Origin: Arenibacter sp. P308M17
GTDB taxonomy: Bacteria > Bacteroidota > Bacteroidia > Flavobacteriales > Flavobacteriaceae
Assembly: GCF_003426735.1 (NCBI RefSeq)
Contig: NZ_QVON01000004.1
Location: 1-64,000, forward strand
DNA: 64,000 bases
Direction: 5' to 3'
The position numbers and the translations under genes are program-made. The notes under the pieces are model-generated. The model had not been told where the DNA came from and made no database searches. It was given only the letters and a program-made list of their open reading frames with translations. This document shows, piece by piece, positions 23,555 through 31,924 of the stretch; positions within the stretch are counted from its first letter, which is position 1; each line of letters starts with the position of its first letter.

Positions 23555-24244
23555 TTAAACTGCTTTTGGATCCAATGCAACACTAGGACTCATGGTACTG
23601 GACATATAGATAGTTTTTACATATACTCCCTTGGCTGCAGTTGGCTTTAATTTTATCAATGTATCCAACAGTTCGTTTGCATTATCCACAATTTTATCCG
23701 TTGAGAAAGAAACTTTCCCGATAGCAGCATGCACAATTCCTGTTTTATCCACTTTAAAATCGATCTTACCGGCTTTTACCTCGGCCACAGCTTTGGCAAC
23801 ATCCATAGTAACCGTACCTGTTTTTGGGTTCGGCATAAGACCTCTTGGCCCCAAGACCCTACCTAAAGGACCCAGCTTACCCATAACACTTGGCATGGTG
23901 ATGATTACATCAACATCGGTCCAACCGTTCTTAATTTTATCCAAATATTCGTCCAACCCCACATAATCTGCTCCAGCTTCCTTAGCTTCGGCTTCTTTGT
24001 CCGGTGTTACCAAAGCCAAAACCTTAACATCTTTACCGGTACCATGGGGAAGTGTAACAACACCACGGACCATTTGATTGGCTTTTCTTGGATCGACGCC
24101 CAAGCGCACCGCCAATTCAACGGATGCATCGAATTTTGTACTGGTTATCTCTTTTACTAAAGCAGATGCCTCTTCAACAGAATAGAGTTTGTTTTTATCT
24201 ATTTTGCTGTGGGCCTCTTTTTGCTTCTTTGTTAATTTTGCCAT
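23555..24244 (-). CDS. rplA: 50S ribosomal protein L1
   Basis: 229 residues, standard length. It starts [16 protein letters not shown] and contains the L1 signature ([30 protein letters not shown] region). It binds 23S rRNA at the E-site stalk and in many bacteria also represses its own rplKA message. It lies 20 bases after rplK in the operon. Confidence 0.98.
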   Translation of the reverse strand: MAKLTKKQKEAHSKIDKNKLYSVEEASALVKEITSTKFDASVELAVRLGVDPRKANQMVRGVVTLPHGTGKDVKVLALVTPDKEAEAKEAGADYVGLDEYLDKIKNGWTDVDVIITMPSVMGKLGPLGRVLGPRGLMPNPKTGTVTMDVAKAVAEVKAGKIDFKVDKTGIVHAAIGKVSFSTDKIVDNANELLDTLIKLKPTAAKGVYVKTIYMSSTMSPSVALDPKAV

Positions 24245-24264
24245 TCTAAATTGCTTTTAAGATT

Positions 24265-24702
24265 TTAAAAAGGTCTATTGCCCGCCACTTTTAAACCCAT
24301 AGATCTTGCCGTACCTGCAACCATACTCATTGCGGATTCTACCGTAAAGGCATTAAGATCTACCATTTTGTCTTCAGCGATCAACTTGATCTGGTCCCAA
24401 GATACACTTGCCACCTTGTTTCTGTTAGGCTCGCCAGATCCCTTTTTAATCTTAGCCGCTTCCATCAATTGAACTGCCGCCGGCGGTGTCTTTACAACGA
24501 AGTCGAACGACTTGTCTTTGTAAACCGTGATCGCCACTGGCAATACTTTGCCCGGTTTGTCCTGCGTACGCGCATTGAATTGCTTACAGAACTCCATAAT
24601 GTTGACCCCGGCAGCACCTAAAGCGGGTCCAACCGGTGGCGATGGATTCGCTGCACCTCCCCTAACCTGTAGTTTAACTACTTTACTTACTTCTTTTGCC
24701 AT
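24265..24702 (-). CDS. rplK: 50S ribosomal protein L11
   Basis: 145 residues. The N-terminal signature ([19 protein letters not shown]) with the family's proline-rich linker is clear, and the C-terminal rRNA-binding domain follows ([20 protein letters not shown]). L11 shapes the GTPase-associated centre of the 50S subunit. It is the first ribosomal protein of the KAJL cluster, 69 bases after nusG. Confidence 0.98.
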   Translation of the reverse strand: MAKEVSKVVKLQVRGGAANPSPPVGPALGAAGVNIMEFCKQFNARTQDKPGKVLPVAITVYKDKSFDFVVKTPPAAVQLMEAAKIKKGSGEPNRNKVASVSWDQIKLIAEDKMVDLNAFTVESAMSMVAGTARSMGLKVAGNRPF

Positions 24703-24771
24703 TGTTTAAAATTAAAATTAAAGAGTGTTAATTTGGAAGCAACACTTCTTTTATCTATGTAACAGTTCTTA

Positions 24772-25323
24772 TTAAACTTTTTCTACTTGCATATAACTAA
24801 GCTCCAAAGGTGTTTTTCTTCCGAAAATTTTCACCATTACTTCCAGTTTACGCTTTTCTTCATTGATCTTTTCTACGGTTCCATTAAAACCATTGAACGG
24901 TCCGTCTATAACCTTTACGGTTTCCCCAAACACAAAAGGTATGGCCACACTATCTGTCTTAACGGCCAATTCATCCACTTTACCCAACATCCTGTTCACT
25001 TCGGACTTCCTTAAGGGAACGGGATCCCCGCCTTTGGTCTCTCCCAAAAACCCAATAACATTGGTAATGGAACGGATAATATGAATCATTTCGCCTCCAA
25101 GGTTGGCTTTGATCATAATATATCCGGGAAAGTAAACACGCTCCTTATTGATCTTTTTACCGTTCCTTATTTGCACCACTTTTTCAGTAGGAACAAGAAC
25201 CTCTTCCAAGTAGTCCTCAAAACCAAGTCTGGCAACTTCCGCCTCTATATAACCCTTAATTTTGTTCTCCTGACCACTTACAGCCCTAACAACATACCAT
25301 TTCTTATCCAATACTTCCGACAT
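24772..25323 (-). CDS. nusG: Transcription termination/antitermination protein NusG
   Basis: 183 residues. The N-terminal NGN domain starts at KKWYVVRAVSGQENKIKGYIE. The C-terminal KOW domain is the FGETVKVIDGPFNGFNGTVE segment. NusG binds RNA polymerase and links it to Rho or the leading ribosome. It directly follows secE by 10 bases, the conserved secE-nusG-rplK order. Confidence 0.98.
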   Translation of the reverse strand: MSEVLDKKWYVVRAVSGQENKIKGYIEAEVARLGFEDYLEEVLVPTEKVVQIRNGKKINKERVYFPGYIMIKANLGGEMIHIIRSITNVIGFLGETKGGDPVPLRKSEVNRMLGKVDELAVKTDSVAIPFVFGETVKVIDGPFNGFNGTVEKINEEKRKLEVMVKIFGRKTPLELSYMQVEKV

Positions 25324-25333
25324 ACAGTGCTAC

Positions 25334-25522
25334 TTAATTGATTATGTTATTGAAATACAGTTGTATCAACTTACCAAACAAACTATCAACACCCCAGGTC
25401 GCAAGCGCAAAAATTATGGAAAATACCGCAACGATCACCATCAAGTTGGAAGACTCCGCCCTAGAAGGTAAAGTAACGTTATTCCTTAGTTCGTCAATAG
25501 ATTCTCTAATATATGTAATCAT
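25334..25522 (-). CDS. secE: Preprotein translocase subunit SecE
   Basis: 62 residues with one C-terminal transmembrane helix (about 29-50: VIVAVFSIIFALATWGVD). An amphipathic N-terminal segment with a conserved TLPSRAESSN-type junction precedes it. This is the short one-helix form of SecE that clamps SecY in the inner membrane. Placement between tRNA-Trp and nusG supports the call. Confidence 0.93.
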   Translation of the reverse strand: MITYIRESIDELRNNVTLPSRAESSNLMVIVAVFSIIFALATWGVDSLFGKLIQLYFNNIIN

Positions 25523-25614
25523 GCTGCGAAATATTTATTTTCTTAACTATAAAAAAGGCCTTAAAAAAATACTGACGACATTATCCCAATCAGAAAAGAA
25601 CCCATTGTAATCTG

Positions 25615-25687
25615 CACGGGCGGAGAGGCTCGAACTCCCGACACCTGGTTTTGGAGACCAGTGCTCTACCAACTGAGCTACACCCGT
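25615..25687 (-). tRNA. tRNA-Trp (CCA)
   Basis: A 73-nt cloverleaf with acceptor ACGGGTG/CGCCCGT and discriminator G. The D-arm is GTAGCTCAGTTGGTAGAGC, and the anticodon arm CTGGT-CTCCAAA-ACCAG carries anticodon CCA. The T-arm has GTTCGAG. The 3' CCA is not encoded. It lies between tuf and secE. Confidence 0.97.
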
Positions 25688-25757
25688 TTATATTTACATT
25701 GAAAGGTATCCCGCTTTAGCAAGACACCCTCAATGTAAACAAATACTATATTAAATA

Positions 25758-26945
25758 TTAATCCAATATTTTTGTAACCTGACCTGCACCAACTGTTCTA
25801 CCACCTTCACGGATAGCAAAACGCAAACCTTCACTTAGTGCAATTGGAGACAACAAATCAACAATAATAGTAAGGTTATCCCCAGGCATAACCATCTCAA
25901 CCCCACTAGGAAGATTGATAGTTCCGGTAACATCCGTAGTTCTCACATAGAACTGTGGACGGTAGTTGTTATGGAACGGGGTATGACGCCCACCTTCTTC
26001 TTTTTTAAGGATATATACCTCGGCCTCAAATTTGGCGTGCGGCTTAACGGAACCTGGCTTACAGATTACCATTCCTCTTTTTATTTGGGATTTTTCAATA
26101 CCTCTCAAAAGAATACCAACGTTATCACCAGCTTCTCCCCTATCCAATATCTTACGGAACATCTCAACCCCGGTAATGGTAGAGTTTAATTTCTCAGCAC
26201 CCATACCAATGATCTCAACAGGATCTCCTGTATTTGCAACTCCAGTTTCAATACGACCAGTAGCAACGGTTCCACGACCTGTAATGGTAAATACATCTTC
26301 AACAGGCATCAAGAAAGGCTTGTCAACATCCCTTGTCGGCAATTCGATCCAGCTATCAACGGCATCCATCAATTCCATTACGGTATCGACCCATTTTTGT
26401 TCCCCGTTAAGGGCACCCAAAGCCGAACCGGAAATAACGGGACCATTGTCACCATCATATTCGTAGAAAGAAAGCAATTCCCTTACTTCCATTTCAACAA
26501 GCTCCAAAAGCTCCTCATCATCAACCATATCCACTTTATTCAAGAAAACAACGATTCTTGGAATACCTACCTGACGACCCAATAGGATGTGCTCGCGGGT
26601 TTGTGGCATAGGACCATCAGTAGCAGCAACAACTAATATAGCACCGTCCATTTGGGCAGCACCTGTTACCATGTTCTTAACGTAATCCGCGTGACCCGGA
26701 CAATCCACGTGAGCATAGTGACGGTTCGCGGTAGAATATTCTACGTGTGAAGTATTAATCGTAATACCTCTTTCCTTTTCCTCAGGAGCGTTATCGATAG
26801 AATCGAAACTTCTCATTTCAGAAAGTCCTGCGTTTGCCAATACTGTAGTAATCGCAGCAGTCAATGTAGTTTTACCGTGATCCACGTGTCCAATAGTACC
26901 TATATTTAAATGCGGTTTGGAACGATCAAATGTTGCCTTTGCCAT
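25758..26945 (-). CDS. tuf: Elongation factor Tu
   Basis: 395 residues. All GTPase motifs are intact: GHVDHGKT (G1), DCPGHADY (G3) and NKVDMVDD (G4). The switch I region reads [16 protein letters not shown], and domains 2 and 3 are complete, ending [16 protein letters not shown]. It delivers aminoacyl-tRNA to the ribosome. It sits within a tRNA-tuf-tRNA-secE-nusG arrangement that is common in bacteria. Confidence 0.99.
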   Translation of the reverse strand: MAKATFDRSKPHLNIGTIGHVDHGKTTLTAAITTVLANAGLSEMRSFDSIDNAPEEKERGITINTSHVEYSTANRHYAHVDCPGHADYVKNMVTGAAQMDGAILVVAATDGPMPQTREHILLGRQVGIPRIVVFLNKVDMVDDEELLELVEMEVRELLSFYEYDGDNGPVISGSALGALNGEQKWVDTVMELMDAVDSWIELPTRDVDKPFLMPVEDVFTITGRGTVATGRIETGVANTGDPVEIIGMGAEKLNSTITGVEMFRKILDRGEAGDNVGILLRGIEKSQIKRGMVICKPGSVKPHAKFEAEVYILKKEEGGRHTPFHNNYRPQFYVRTTDVTGTINLPSGVEMVMPGDNLTIIVDLLSPIALSEGLRFAIREGGRTVGAGQVTKILD

Positions 26946-26999
26946 GTTTGTTAATTTTAATTCTTAGTTTATATTAGTGTACAAATAATGCCTTAATTG

Positions 27000-27071
27000 A
27001 GCCAATGATGAGATTTGAACTCATGACCTCTTCCTTACCAAGGAAACGCTCTACCCCTGAGCTACACCGGC
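27000..27071 (-). tRNA. tRNA-Thr (GGU)
   Basis: A 72-nt cloverleaf with acceptor GCCGGTG/CATTGGC (two G-U pairs) and discriminator U. The anticodon arm TTTCC-TTGGTAA-GGAAG carries anticodon GGT, reading ACC/ACU. The T-arm has GTTCAAAT. The CCA end is not encoded. It lies 54 bases upstream of tuf on the same strand. Confidence 0.96.
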
Positions 27072-27142
27072 ATCTTTAATTTTAAGTATTGGGCAAGGCC
27101 CAATCCAAAATTATAACCCTATACCCAAAGTTTAAGAGCATT

Positions 27143-27176
27143 GACGAAGTTTACCCTCGGCGTCGCTCAGGACAGG
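27143..27176. repeat. Dispersed intergenic repeat in tRNA spacer, copy 1
   Basis: The segment 'ctcggcgtcgctcaggacag' preceded by 'gacgaagttta' resembles a common palindromic element of many genomes whose chance translation contains SEVEG. Its reverse complement shares the GGG(A)TAAACTT..CGTC order with the copy at 27563-27597. A perfect 7-bp inverted repeat (attgggc/gcccaat, 27088-27104) lies nearby. Confidence 0.55.
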
Positions 27177-27248
27177 ATACCAGATCTTGTCCATTTCATT
27201 CTAATCGCACAAAGCCCCATCAAAGGAGCTTTTGCTTTTAAAATTTAG

Positions 27249-27321
27249 AGCGGGAGACCGGGTTCGAACCGGCGACATTCAGCTTGGAAGGCTGACGCTC
27301 TACCAACTGAGCTACTCCCGC
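27249..27321 (-). tRNA. tRNA-Gly (UCC)
   Basis: A 73-nt cloverleaf with acceptor GCGGGAG/CTCCCGC and discriminator U. The anticodon arm TCAGC-CTTCCAA-GCTGA carries anticodon TCC. The T-arm has GTTCGAAC. The CCA end is not encoded. Confidence 0.97.
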
Positions 27322-27411
27322 TTTTATAATTTTTAGGCAAACCTAAAAATTAATTTCATTATTTCAAAAAAAACTTTTGTATTTCACACAAAGACCAATT
27401 AAAGTCTTTTG

Positions 27412-27493
<82 letters not shown>

Positions 27494-27534
27494 AATCCAT
27501 ATTTTAAAGAACCTAAGAAAAATAAATATTTTCC

Positions 27535-27564
27535 TGTTTTTTTTGGAGCCGATAGAGGTACTCC
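27535..27564. repeat. Direct duplicate of the tRNA-Thr(UGU) 3' end
   Basis: The segment 'ctgtttttt(tt)ggagccgatagagg(t)actc' repeats bases 27649-27675, which span the 3' end and flank of tRNA-Thr(UGU), with a 2-base indel and one mismatch. The duplicated 18 bases of acceptor and T-arm cannot form a tRNA. Such a partial 3' copy resembles an attachment-site scar or a decayed duplication. Confidence 0.7.
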
Positions 27565-27597
27565 CCTCGACTTCGCTCGGGATAAACTTCTCGTCCC
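27563..27597. repeat. Dispersed intergenic repeat in tRNA spacer, copy 2
   Basis: 'cccctcgacttcgctcggga' followed by 'taaacttctcgtc' is a second copy, in opposite orientation, of the element at 27143-27176. It lies between the duplicated tRNA-Thr end and tRNA-Thr itself. In translation it gives the familiar spurious SEVEG peptide. Confidence 0.6.
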
Positions 27598-27658
27598 TGA
27601 CGCTTTCCGACCCTATTTCAAAACACAAACAAAAACAAAACCTATTTCTGTTTTTTGG

Positions 27659-27732
27659 AGCCGATAGAGGGACTCGAACCCACGACCTGCTGATTACAAA
27701 TCAGCTGCTCTAGCCAGCTGAGCTACATCGGC
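27659..27732 (-). tRNA. tRNA-Thr (UGU)
   Basis: A 74-nt cloverleaf with acceptor GCCGATG/TATCGGC and discriminator U. The anticodon arm GCTGA-TTTGTAA-TCAGC carries anticodon TGT. The T-arm has GTTCGAGT. It is the first gene of the tRNA/tuf/secE transcription unit. Confidence 0.97.
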
Positions 27733-27751
27733 TTTTACCACTTTTTTCGTC

Positions 27752-27780
27752 AAAAAAAAGTCCGCTATTTCTAACGGACT
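27752..27780 (-). terminator. Terminator after hpf
   Basis: On the minus strand AGTCCG/CGGACT plus TA/TA pairs across one mismatch with a 4-base loop (27759-27780), followed by a U-run (plus-strand A-run 27752-27758). It lies 50 bases after the hpf stop codon. Confidence 0.8.
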
Positions 27781-27781
27781 G

Positions 27782-27811
27782 CAAATGTAGATATTTATTT
27801 ATTTAATCAAA
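27782..27811 (-). promoter_or_regulatory. Candidate promoter of the tRNA/tuf unit
   Basis: On the minus strand TTTG (plus CAAA, 27808-27811), an 18-base spacer, then TACATTTG (plus CAAATGTA, 27782-27789), followed by CAG. This is a good match to the Bacteroidota consensus. The predicted start falls at the first base of the hpf terminator stem. Confidence 0.6.
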
Positions 27812-27830
27812 ACATTTTTTGATAATTTTT

Positions 27831-28133
27831 TTAAGCATTTAATCTTATTTTTTCCTTTCGCTTAACCAACTTTCTTTCCAAGGAACTACATGCCGTGTCC
27901 ACAGCTTCTTCAAAGGACTTGCATTGTTTTTTTACTACAAACTTGTCTTTCGGTACCAATACCTTGATTTCCACGATTTTATTTTCTTTGGCACTTGTGT
28001 TTTCTACCTTTAGATATACATCGGAACTAATTACCTTGTCATAAAACAGTTCCATTTTATTCAATCTTGCCTGAATAAAGTCAATAAGCTTTCCGTCTGC
28101 AGTGAAATTCACCGATTGTGCATTTACTTTCAT
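27831..28133 (-). CDS. hpf: Short ribosome hibernation promoting factor (HPF/RaiA family)
   Basis: 100 residues from the ATG at 28131-28133 (MKVNAQSVNFTADGKLIDFI), the usual family start; a longer frame adds nine poorly supported residues. The protein has the HPF beta-alpha fold pattern, including the FIQARLNKMELFYDKV helix and the basic C-terminus KLVKRKEKIRLNA. It binds idle 30S subunits in stationary phase. It lies 40 bases downstream of xerC and ends at a terminator. Confidence 0.9.
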   Translation of the reverse strand: MKVNAQSVNFTADGKLIDFIQARLNKMELFYDKVISSDVYLKVENTSAKENKIVEIKVLVPKDKFVVKKQCKSFEEAVDTACSSLERKLVKRKEKIRLNA

Positions 28134-28173
28134 AGAATGAAGTTTTAAAAAGTTAAACATTTGGATAAAGAAC

Positions 28174-29067
28174 TTAGTATTTCTTACTTCTAGGATGGGC
28201 GGAGAAATGTACCTTCTTTAATTCCGCAATACTATTGTGGGTATACACCTGCGTTGATGCCAAACTGGAATGCCCCAATAGCTCCTTTACGGAATTTAAA
28301 TCCGCCCCCTGGTTTAGCAAATGGGTGGCAAAGGTGTGCCTTAAAATATGCGGACTCCTTTTTACCTTGGCCGACACTAAACTAAGGTACCTATTTATAA
28401 TTCTATAAACAAGCGTTTCGTACATTTTATTGCCCTTGCCCGAGAGAAAAATATACGCTTCATCCTCAATTGTTTTCAACGCATTGCGTTCAGGAAGATA
28501 GTCCAAAAACAATTCCTTAGTTGCCTGTAAGAGGGGAACGATCCTTTCCTTATTTCTCTTTCCCAACACTTTTATCGTCATGGCCCCATAATCCACATCC
28601 TTGACCTTAAGGCCGATGAGCTCTGCACGTCTAATTCCGGTAGTATATAACAATTCTATAATCAACTTGTCCCGCTTACCTTCAAAATTGTTCTCGAAAG
28701 GAATTTGGGAAAGGAGGATGTCCATTTCCAATTCCGAAAAAGGAATCTCAATTTTCTTTGAAGTTTTAAGTGCCTTATGTTTTGCCAAAGGGTTAATTGT
28801 CAAAATTCCAACTCCAAGAAGAAACTTATAATACGCCTTTAAAGATGCAATTTTGCGATTTACAGACCTGTTGGAAACCCCTGTTTCTACCAGTGAAACT
28901 ATCCAGCTCCTGATCAAGTTATAAGATACTTGGGTAATATCCCCAAGGTTATACTGCTGGCCACAAAAATTCTTAAATTCAACTATATCGTTATGATAGG
29001 CTTTTGAAGTATGCGGAGAATAGTTCTTCTCCAAAGATAAATATGAAATAAATGCTTCTACGGACAT
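28174..29067 (-). CDS. xerC: Tyrosine recombinase XerC/D family
   Basis: 297 residues, typical for Xer. The N-terminal SAM-like domain (FISYLSLEKNYSPHTSKAY) is followed by the catalytic domain. Catalytic residues read R146 (TGIRRAEL), K170 (GKRNKER), H240 and R243 (SPHILRHTFATHLL), H266 (LLGHSSL) and Tyr275 (TQVYTH). All are intact. It probably resolves chromosome dimers at dif, although Bacteroidota carry several Xer paralogues and the XerC/XerD label is tentative. No mobile element surrounds it. A -7 box ends 4 bases before its start codon. Confidence 0.93.
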   Translation of the reverse strand: MSVEAFISYLSLEKNYSPHTSKAYHNDIVEFKNFCGQQYNLGDITQVSYNLIRSWIVSLVETGVSNRSVNRKIASLKAYYKFLLGVGILTINPLAKHKALKTSKKIEIPFSELEMDILLSQIPFENNFEGKRDKLIIELLYTTGIRRAELIGLKVKDVDYGAMTIKVLGKRNKERIVPLLQATKELFLDYLPERNALKTIEDEAYIFLSGKGNKMYETLVYRIINRYLSLVSAKVKRSPHILRHTFATHLLNQGADLNSVKELLGHSSLASTQVYTHNSIAELKKVHFSAHPRSKKY

Positions 29068-29071
29068 ATTC

Positions 29072-29103
29072 CAAAGTTACAAAAAAGATAGGAACAGGAA
29101 CAA
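29072..29103 (-). promoter_or_regulatory. Candidate promoter of xerC
   Basis: On the minus strand TTG (plus CAA, 29101-29103), a 21-base spacer, then TAACTTTG (plus CAAAGTTA, 29072-29079). Only four bases separate it from the xerC ATG, so the message would be nearly leaderless. Confidence 0.55.
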
Positions 29104-29510
29104 TTACTATGTTTATGCAAATATTCTTATGGAAAAAAAACAGCTTCATAAAACCACTGCTTTTTGGCTCCGTTTTCCGCAAGGGATCCCGGAGCTATTT
29201 TAGCGCGCCAAAAAGGGGTGGGTCCAGCCTGTTTTCCCCTATTTTGGTCATGCCCGTTTCATATACGGACTAACTATGGACTATCTATGGACTATCTATG
29301 GACTATCTATGGAGTATCTATGGAGTATCTATGGCTTTGACCCGTCCAACAGGTTTTGGTATTCATGAATGCGTGCATTTGGGCGATGCAAAAAATGAAC
29401 AGGACATGAATCCGGGATAGAAAATTCTATCTTTTTCCAATTCACACACAACTTTTGATGCTGATCCAAAAGATACCCCTACGACCCCTACGATAAGAAT
29501 AGAAAACAAA
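29104..29510. other. Intergenic region upstream of xerC, with 11-bp repeats
   Basis: This is most of the ~495-base gap between xerC and rpsU (both minus). It contains the 11-bp tandem array at 29275-29334 and otherwise no gene or clear signal. Confidence 0.6.
29275..29334. repeat. 11-bp tandem repeat array
   Basis: Five complete copies and one partial copy of 'tatggactatc'. The last two full copies read 'tatggagtatc'. The period is exactly 11 bp, close to one helical turn, and the array is non-coding in context. Confidence 0.9.
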
Positions 29511-29536
29511 AAAGTCCCACTATCAAGTGGAACTTT
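29511..29536 (-). terminator. Terminator after rpsU
   Basis: An 11-bp stem with one U-G pair (plus-strand arms aaagtcccact and agtggaacttt) and a 4-base loop, followed on the minus strand by six U. It lies 26 bases after the rpsU stop codon. Confidence 0.88.
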
Positions 29537-29562
29537 TCAATCCTGTATACATTCAAGTGGGT

Positions 29563-29757
29563 CTAGATTTCCTCCTTATCCCTTAAACCTTGAATATATT
29601 GAGCTTTTTGAATCTTCGCTCTGTTCTCTACAGATGGCTTGGTAAACTGCTGACGCTTTCTCAACTGTCTCATTGTACCTGTCTTGTCGAACTTACGCTT
29701 GAAACGCTTTAAAGCTCTATCGATGTTTTCTCCTTCTTTTATTGGTATTATTAACAT
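29563..29757 (-). CDS. rpsU: 30S ribosomal protein bS21
   Basis: 64 residues from the ATG at 29755-29757 (MLIIPIKEGENIDRALKRFKRK); a 109-codon frame that extends upstream is an artefact. The basic, helical bS21 pattern is clear (KRFKRKFDKTGTMRQLRKRQQF). In Bacteroidota ribosomes bS21 helps hide the anti-Shine-Dalgarno end of 16S rRNA. The gene itself has an unusually strong Shine-Dalgarno, which fits autoregulation by free bS21. It has its own promoter and terminator, so it is probably monocistronic. Confidence 0.96.
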   Translation of the reverse strand: MLIIPIKEGENIDRALKRFKRKFDKTGTMRQLRKRQQFTKPSVENRAKIQKAQYIQGLRDKEEI

Positions 29758-29765
29758 GGGCAATA

Positions 29766-29772
29766 ACCTCCT
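29766..29772 (-). promoter_or_regulatory. Strong Shine-Dalgarno of rpsU
   Basis: AGGAGGT on the minus strand, eight bases before the rpsU ATG. The other starts I inspected here have no such sequence. The exception is expected for rpsU in flavobacteria, where ribosomes lacking bS21 expose the anti-Shine-Dalgarno. Confidence 0.85.
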
Positions 29773-29792
29773 CTCTTTTGTGATTAAGGCTG

Positions 29793-29822
29793 CAAATATA
29801 TGCCTTAAAAATGAATTACAAA
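29793..29822 (-). promoter_or_regulatory. Promoter of rpsU
   Basis: TTTG (plus CAAA, 29819-29822), 18 bases, then TATATTTG (plus CAAATATA, 29793-29800) followed by CAG. It is a near-perfect Bacteroidota promoter. The predicted leader is about 33 bases and contains the Shine-Dalgarno. The -33 element overlaps the gap next to the acyl-CoA dehydrogenase stop codon. Confidence 0.75.
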
Positions 29823-29825
29823 TAA

Positions 29826-30965
29826 TTATTCCAAAATTTTTCTTGCAATGACCACTTTCTGTATCTCGGTAGTACCTTCCCCAATAGTACACAACTTGGA
29901 ATCCCTATAGAATTTTTCTACGGGAAAATCTTTGGTAAACCCATAGCCACCATGAATTTGCACTGCCTCATTGGCCACTTTTACACATACTTCCGAAGCG
30001 TACATTTTGGCCATAGCCCCTAATTTGGTAACATTACGCCCTTCATTTTTAAGATAGGCGGCTTTGTGCAAAAGCAATTCCGAAGCTTCAATTTCGGTGG
30101 CCATGTCCGCCAGTTTAAAGGAAATACCTTGAAATTGGCTAATTGGCTTCCCAAACTGTACCCGCTCTTTTGAATATTTCAAGGCAGCTTCATAAGCACC
30201 CTTGGAAATCCCCAAGGACAATGCTCCTATGGAAATTCTTCCCCCGTCCAATATCACCATCGACTGTACAAATCCTTCCCCTACCCCTCCCAATCTATTT
30301 GAGTCCGGAATTTTACAATTATCAAATATCATTTCGGCAGTTTCACTGGCCCTCATTCCGAGTTTGTTTTCTTTTTTTCCACTGCTAAAACCAGGGGTTC
30401 CCTTTTCCACTACAAAGGCGGTCATACCGCGACTATCCCCTTTCTCCCCTGTTCTTACTATTACCACGGCAATATCCCCGCTCTTCCCATGGGTGATAAA
30501 ATTCTTGGCTCCATTTAAAACCCAGGATCCGCCTTCCCGGACCGCAGTGGTGCTCATGCCCCCTGCATCCGAACCGGTATCGTGTTCCGTAAGGCCCCAG
30601 GCGCCGATCCATTCGGCAGTAGCCAATTTTGGGATCCATTTTTTCTTCTGGTCCTCTGTTCCAAAACTAAGGATATGATTGGTGCATAAGGAATTATGTG
30701 CCGCCAATGATAACCCAATGGAAGGATCTACTTTGGAGATCTCTTCAATAATGGCCACATATTCATGATAGCCCAAGCCGGAACCCCCCAGTTCCACCGG
30801 AACCAAAACTCCCATAAAACCCATTTCCCCAGCTTTCTTAAAAACCTCAACAGGAAAAGTTTGTGCTTCATCCCATTCCATTACATAGGGCCTAATAGAT
30901 TGTTCAGCAAACTCCTTGGCAGAGGCAGCCACCATTTGTTGAGTTTCAGAGTAATCAAAACTCAT
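29826..30965 (-). CDS. Acyl-CoA dehydrogenase
   Basis: 379 residues from the ATG at 30963-30965 ([15 protein letters not shown]), the usual family start; upstream TTG and ATG starts in frame are possible. It is a flavin-dependent acyl-CoA dehydrogenase of the short/medium-chain type. The FAD/substrate signatures are visible ([38 protein letters not shown]), and the catalytic glutamate lies in the IGEGTTEIQ motif near the C-terminus. It catalyses the first step of fatty- or branched-chain acyl-CoA beta-oxidation; chain-length preference cannot be told from sequence alone. A -7 box (31012-31019) lies in the end of the upstream HhH gene. Confidence 0.93.
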   Translation of the reverse strand: MSFDYSETQQMVAASAKEFAEQSIRPYVMEWDEAQTFPVEVFKKAGEMGFMGVLVPVELGGSGLGYHEYVAIIEEISKVDPSIGLSLAAHNSLCTNHILSFGTEDQKKKWIPKLATAEWIGAWGLTEHDTGSDAGGMSTTAVREGGSWVLNGAKNFITHGKSGDIAVVIVRTGEKGDSRGMTAFVVEKGTPGFSSGKKENKLGMRASETAEMIFDNCKIPDSNRLGGVGEGFVQSMVILDGGRISIGALSLGISKGAYEAALKYSKERVQFGKPISQFQGISFKLADMATEIEASELLLHKAAYLKNEGRNVTKLGAMAKMYASEVCVKVANEAVQIHGGYGFTKDFPVEKFYRDSKLCTIGEGTTEIQKVVIARKILE

Positions 30966-31002
30966 TTTAGAAAAGGTGTCGATAACCATTATTAGCAATT
31001 TT

Positions 31003-31914
31003 TTATAATTGCAAATATAACTTAATTATATCTAATCTTTCCGAAGGGAAATCTTCGATTTCCTTTAATTCATCAAATGAAGCTATACCCCCGTTGGCTT
31101 CCCTATAGGCCACAATACGTGCTGCCAATTCATATTTTATGTAAACCAGTTTTGAGATATCCCTTGGAGAAGCTTGGTTAATATTGATTTTTACTACGGA
31201 CACGCTTTCCAGAATCCTAAAGTCTTGAAGGACCCTTTCTACCACCTCGGGCTCCAGACCATAGACGTGGCCCAATTGTTCCTCCACCAAAAAACCTCCC
31301 AAAAGGTCCCTAAACTTTACAATGCGTTGGGACAGAACATCCCCTATTCCCTTCACGGCCCTTAATTCTTCCGGGGTAGCGCTATTAAGATCCTTGACCC
31401 TAAAACTATTATTGGTTTCTGAAAGGGACCCGGACGCCAAAGGCCTTAAAGCATGGGACCCAACACCAACTGTTGACCCGGTTTTCCCATTTTTCGTCCA
31501 TTCGGGAAATTTAAAATAGGGCTTCAGACTTTTTAATAGGGAGTCCGATACCAAGGTTACCTTTTGAAATTCCTCAACGGAATTAACAAATTGGTTATCC
31601 GCCCTAAAGACATGCAAACGGTCTATTTCGGCAGGGGACATCCCCAAAATGTACCCTTTATAATCAGTTATAAAATTGGGGTTGAACGGATACAGGGCAA
31701 TCGAATCCTTTTGTTTTTTACGGCTTCTTAGGGCATCTATTTCGGCTTGGTATTCCCCATCTACAGTTAGGGAATTGGCCGTTTCCACCACTGGATAAGA
31801 TTTAACGACAAAATACACGATCTGAAAAACAACTATGGGAAGCAATAAAAAGAAAATCCCACTTCGCTCCTGTTTATTGAACTTAAAGTGGGATTTAAAC
31901 AATTTTCTGTTCAC
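31003..31914 (-). CDS. Membrane-anchored helix-hairpin-helix protein (ComEA-like)
   Basis: 303 residues. A basic N-terminus is followed by one transmembrane helix (about 20-37: [17 protein letters not shown]). Then come several helix-hairpin-helix units of the ComEA kind ([59 protein letters not shown]). Such motifs bind DNA backbones non-specifically. An exported DNA-receptor role as in ComEA is possible but unproven, as Bacteroidota have many of these proteins. It follows the symporter gene by 10 bases, probably in one transcript. Confidence 0.85.
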   Translation of the reverse strand: MNRKLFKSHFKFNKQERSGIFFLLLPIVVFQIVYFVVKSYPVVETANSLTVDGEYQAEIDALRSRKKQKDSIALYPFNPNFITDYKGYILGMSPAEIDRLHVFRADNQFVNSVEEFQKVTLVSDSLLKSLKPYFKFPEWTKNGKTGSTVGVGSHALRPLASGSLSETNNSFRVKDLNSATPEELRAVKGIGDVLSQRIVKFRDLLGGFLVEEQLGHVYGLEPEVVERVLQDFRILESVSVVKININQASPRDISKLVYIKYELAARIVAYREANGGIASFDELKEIEDFPSERLDIIKLYLQL

Positions 31915-31924
31915 GAGTTAAACT

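Noticed and set aside
28174..29067. Integrase of a mobile element
   Set aside because: Sequence and length fit housekeeping Xer; no cargo, att pair or phage genes around it.
29275..29334. CRISPR-like direct repeats
   Set aside because: Contiguous 11-mers with no unique spacers.
29758..29892. Longer bS21 frame
   Set aside because: Runs through the promoter and Shine-Dalgarno into the dehydrogenase gene; bS21 begins at 29757.
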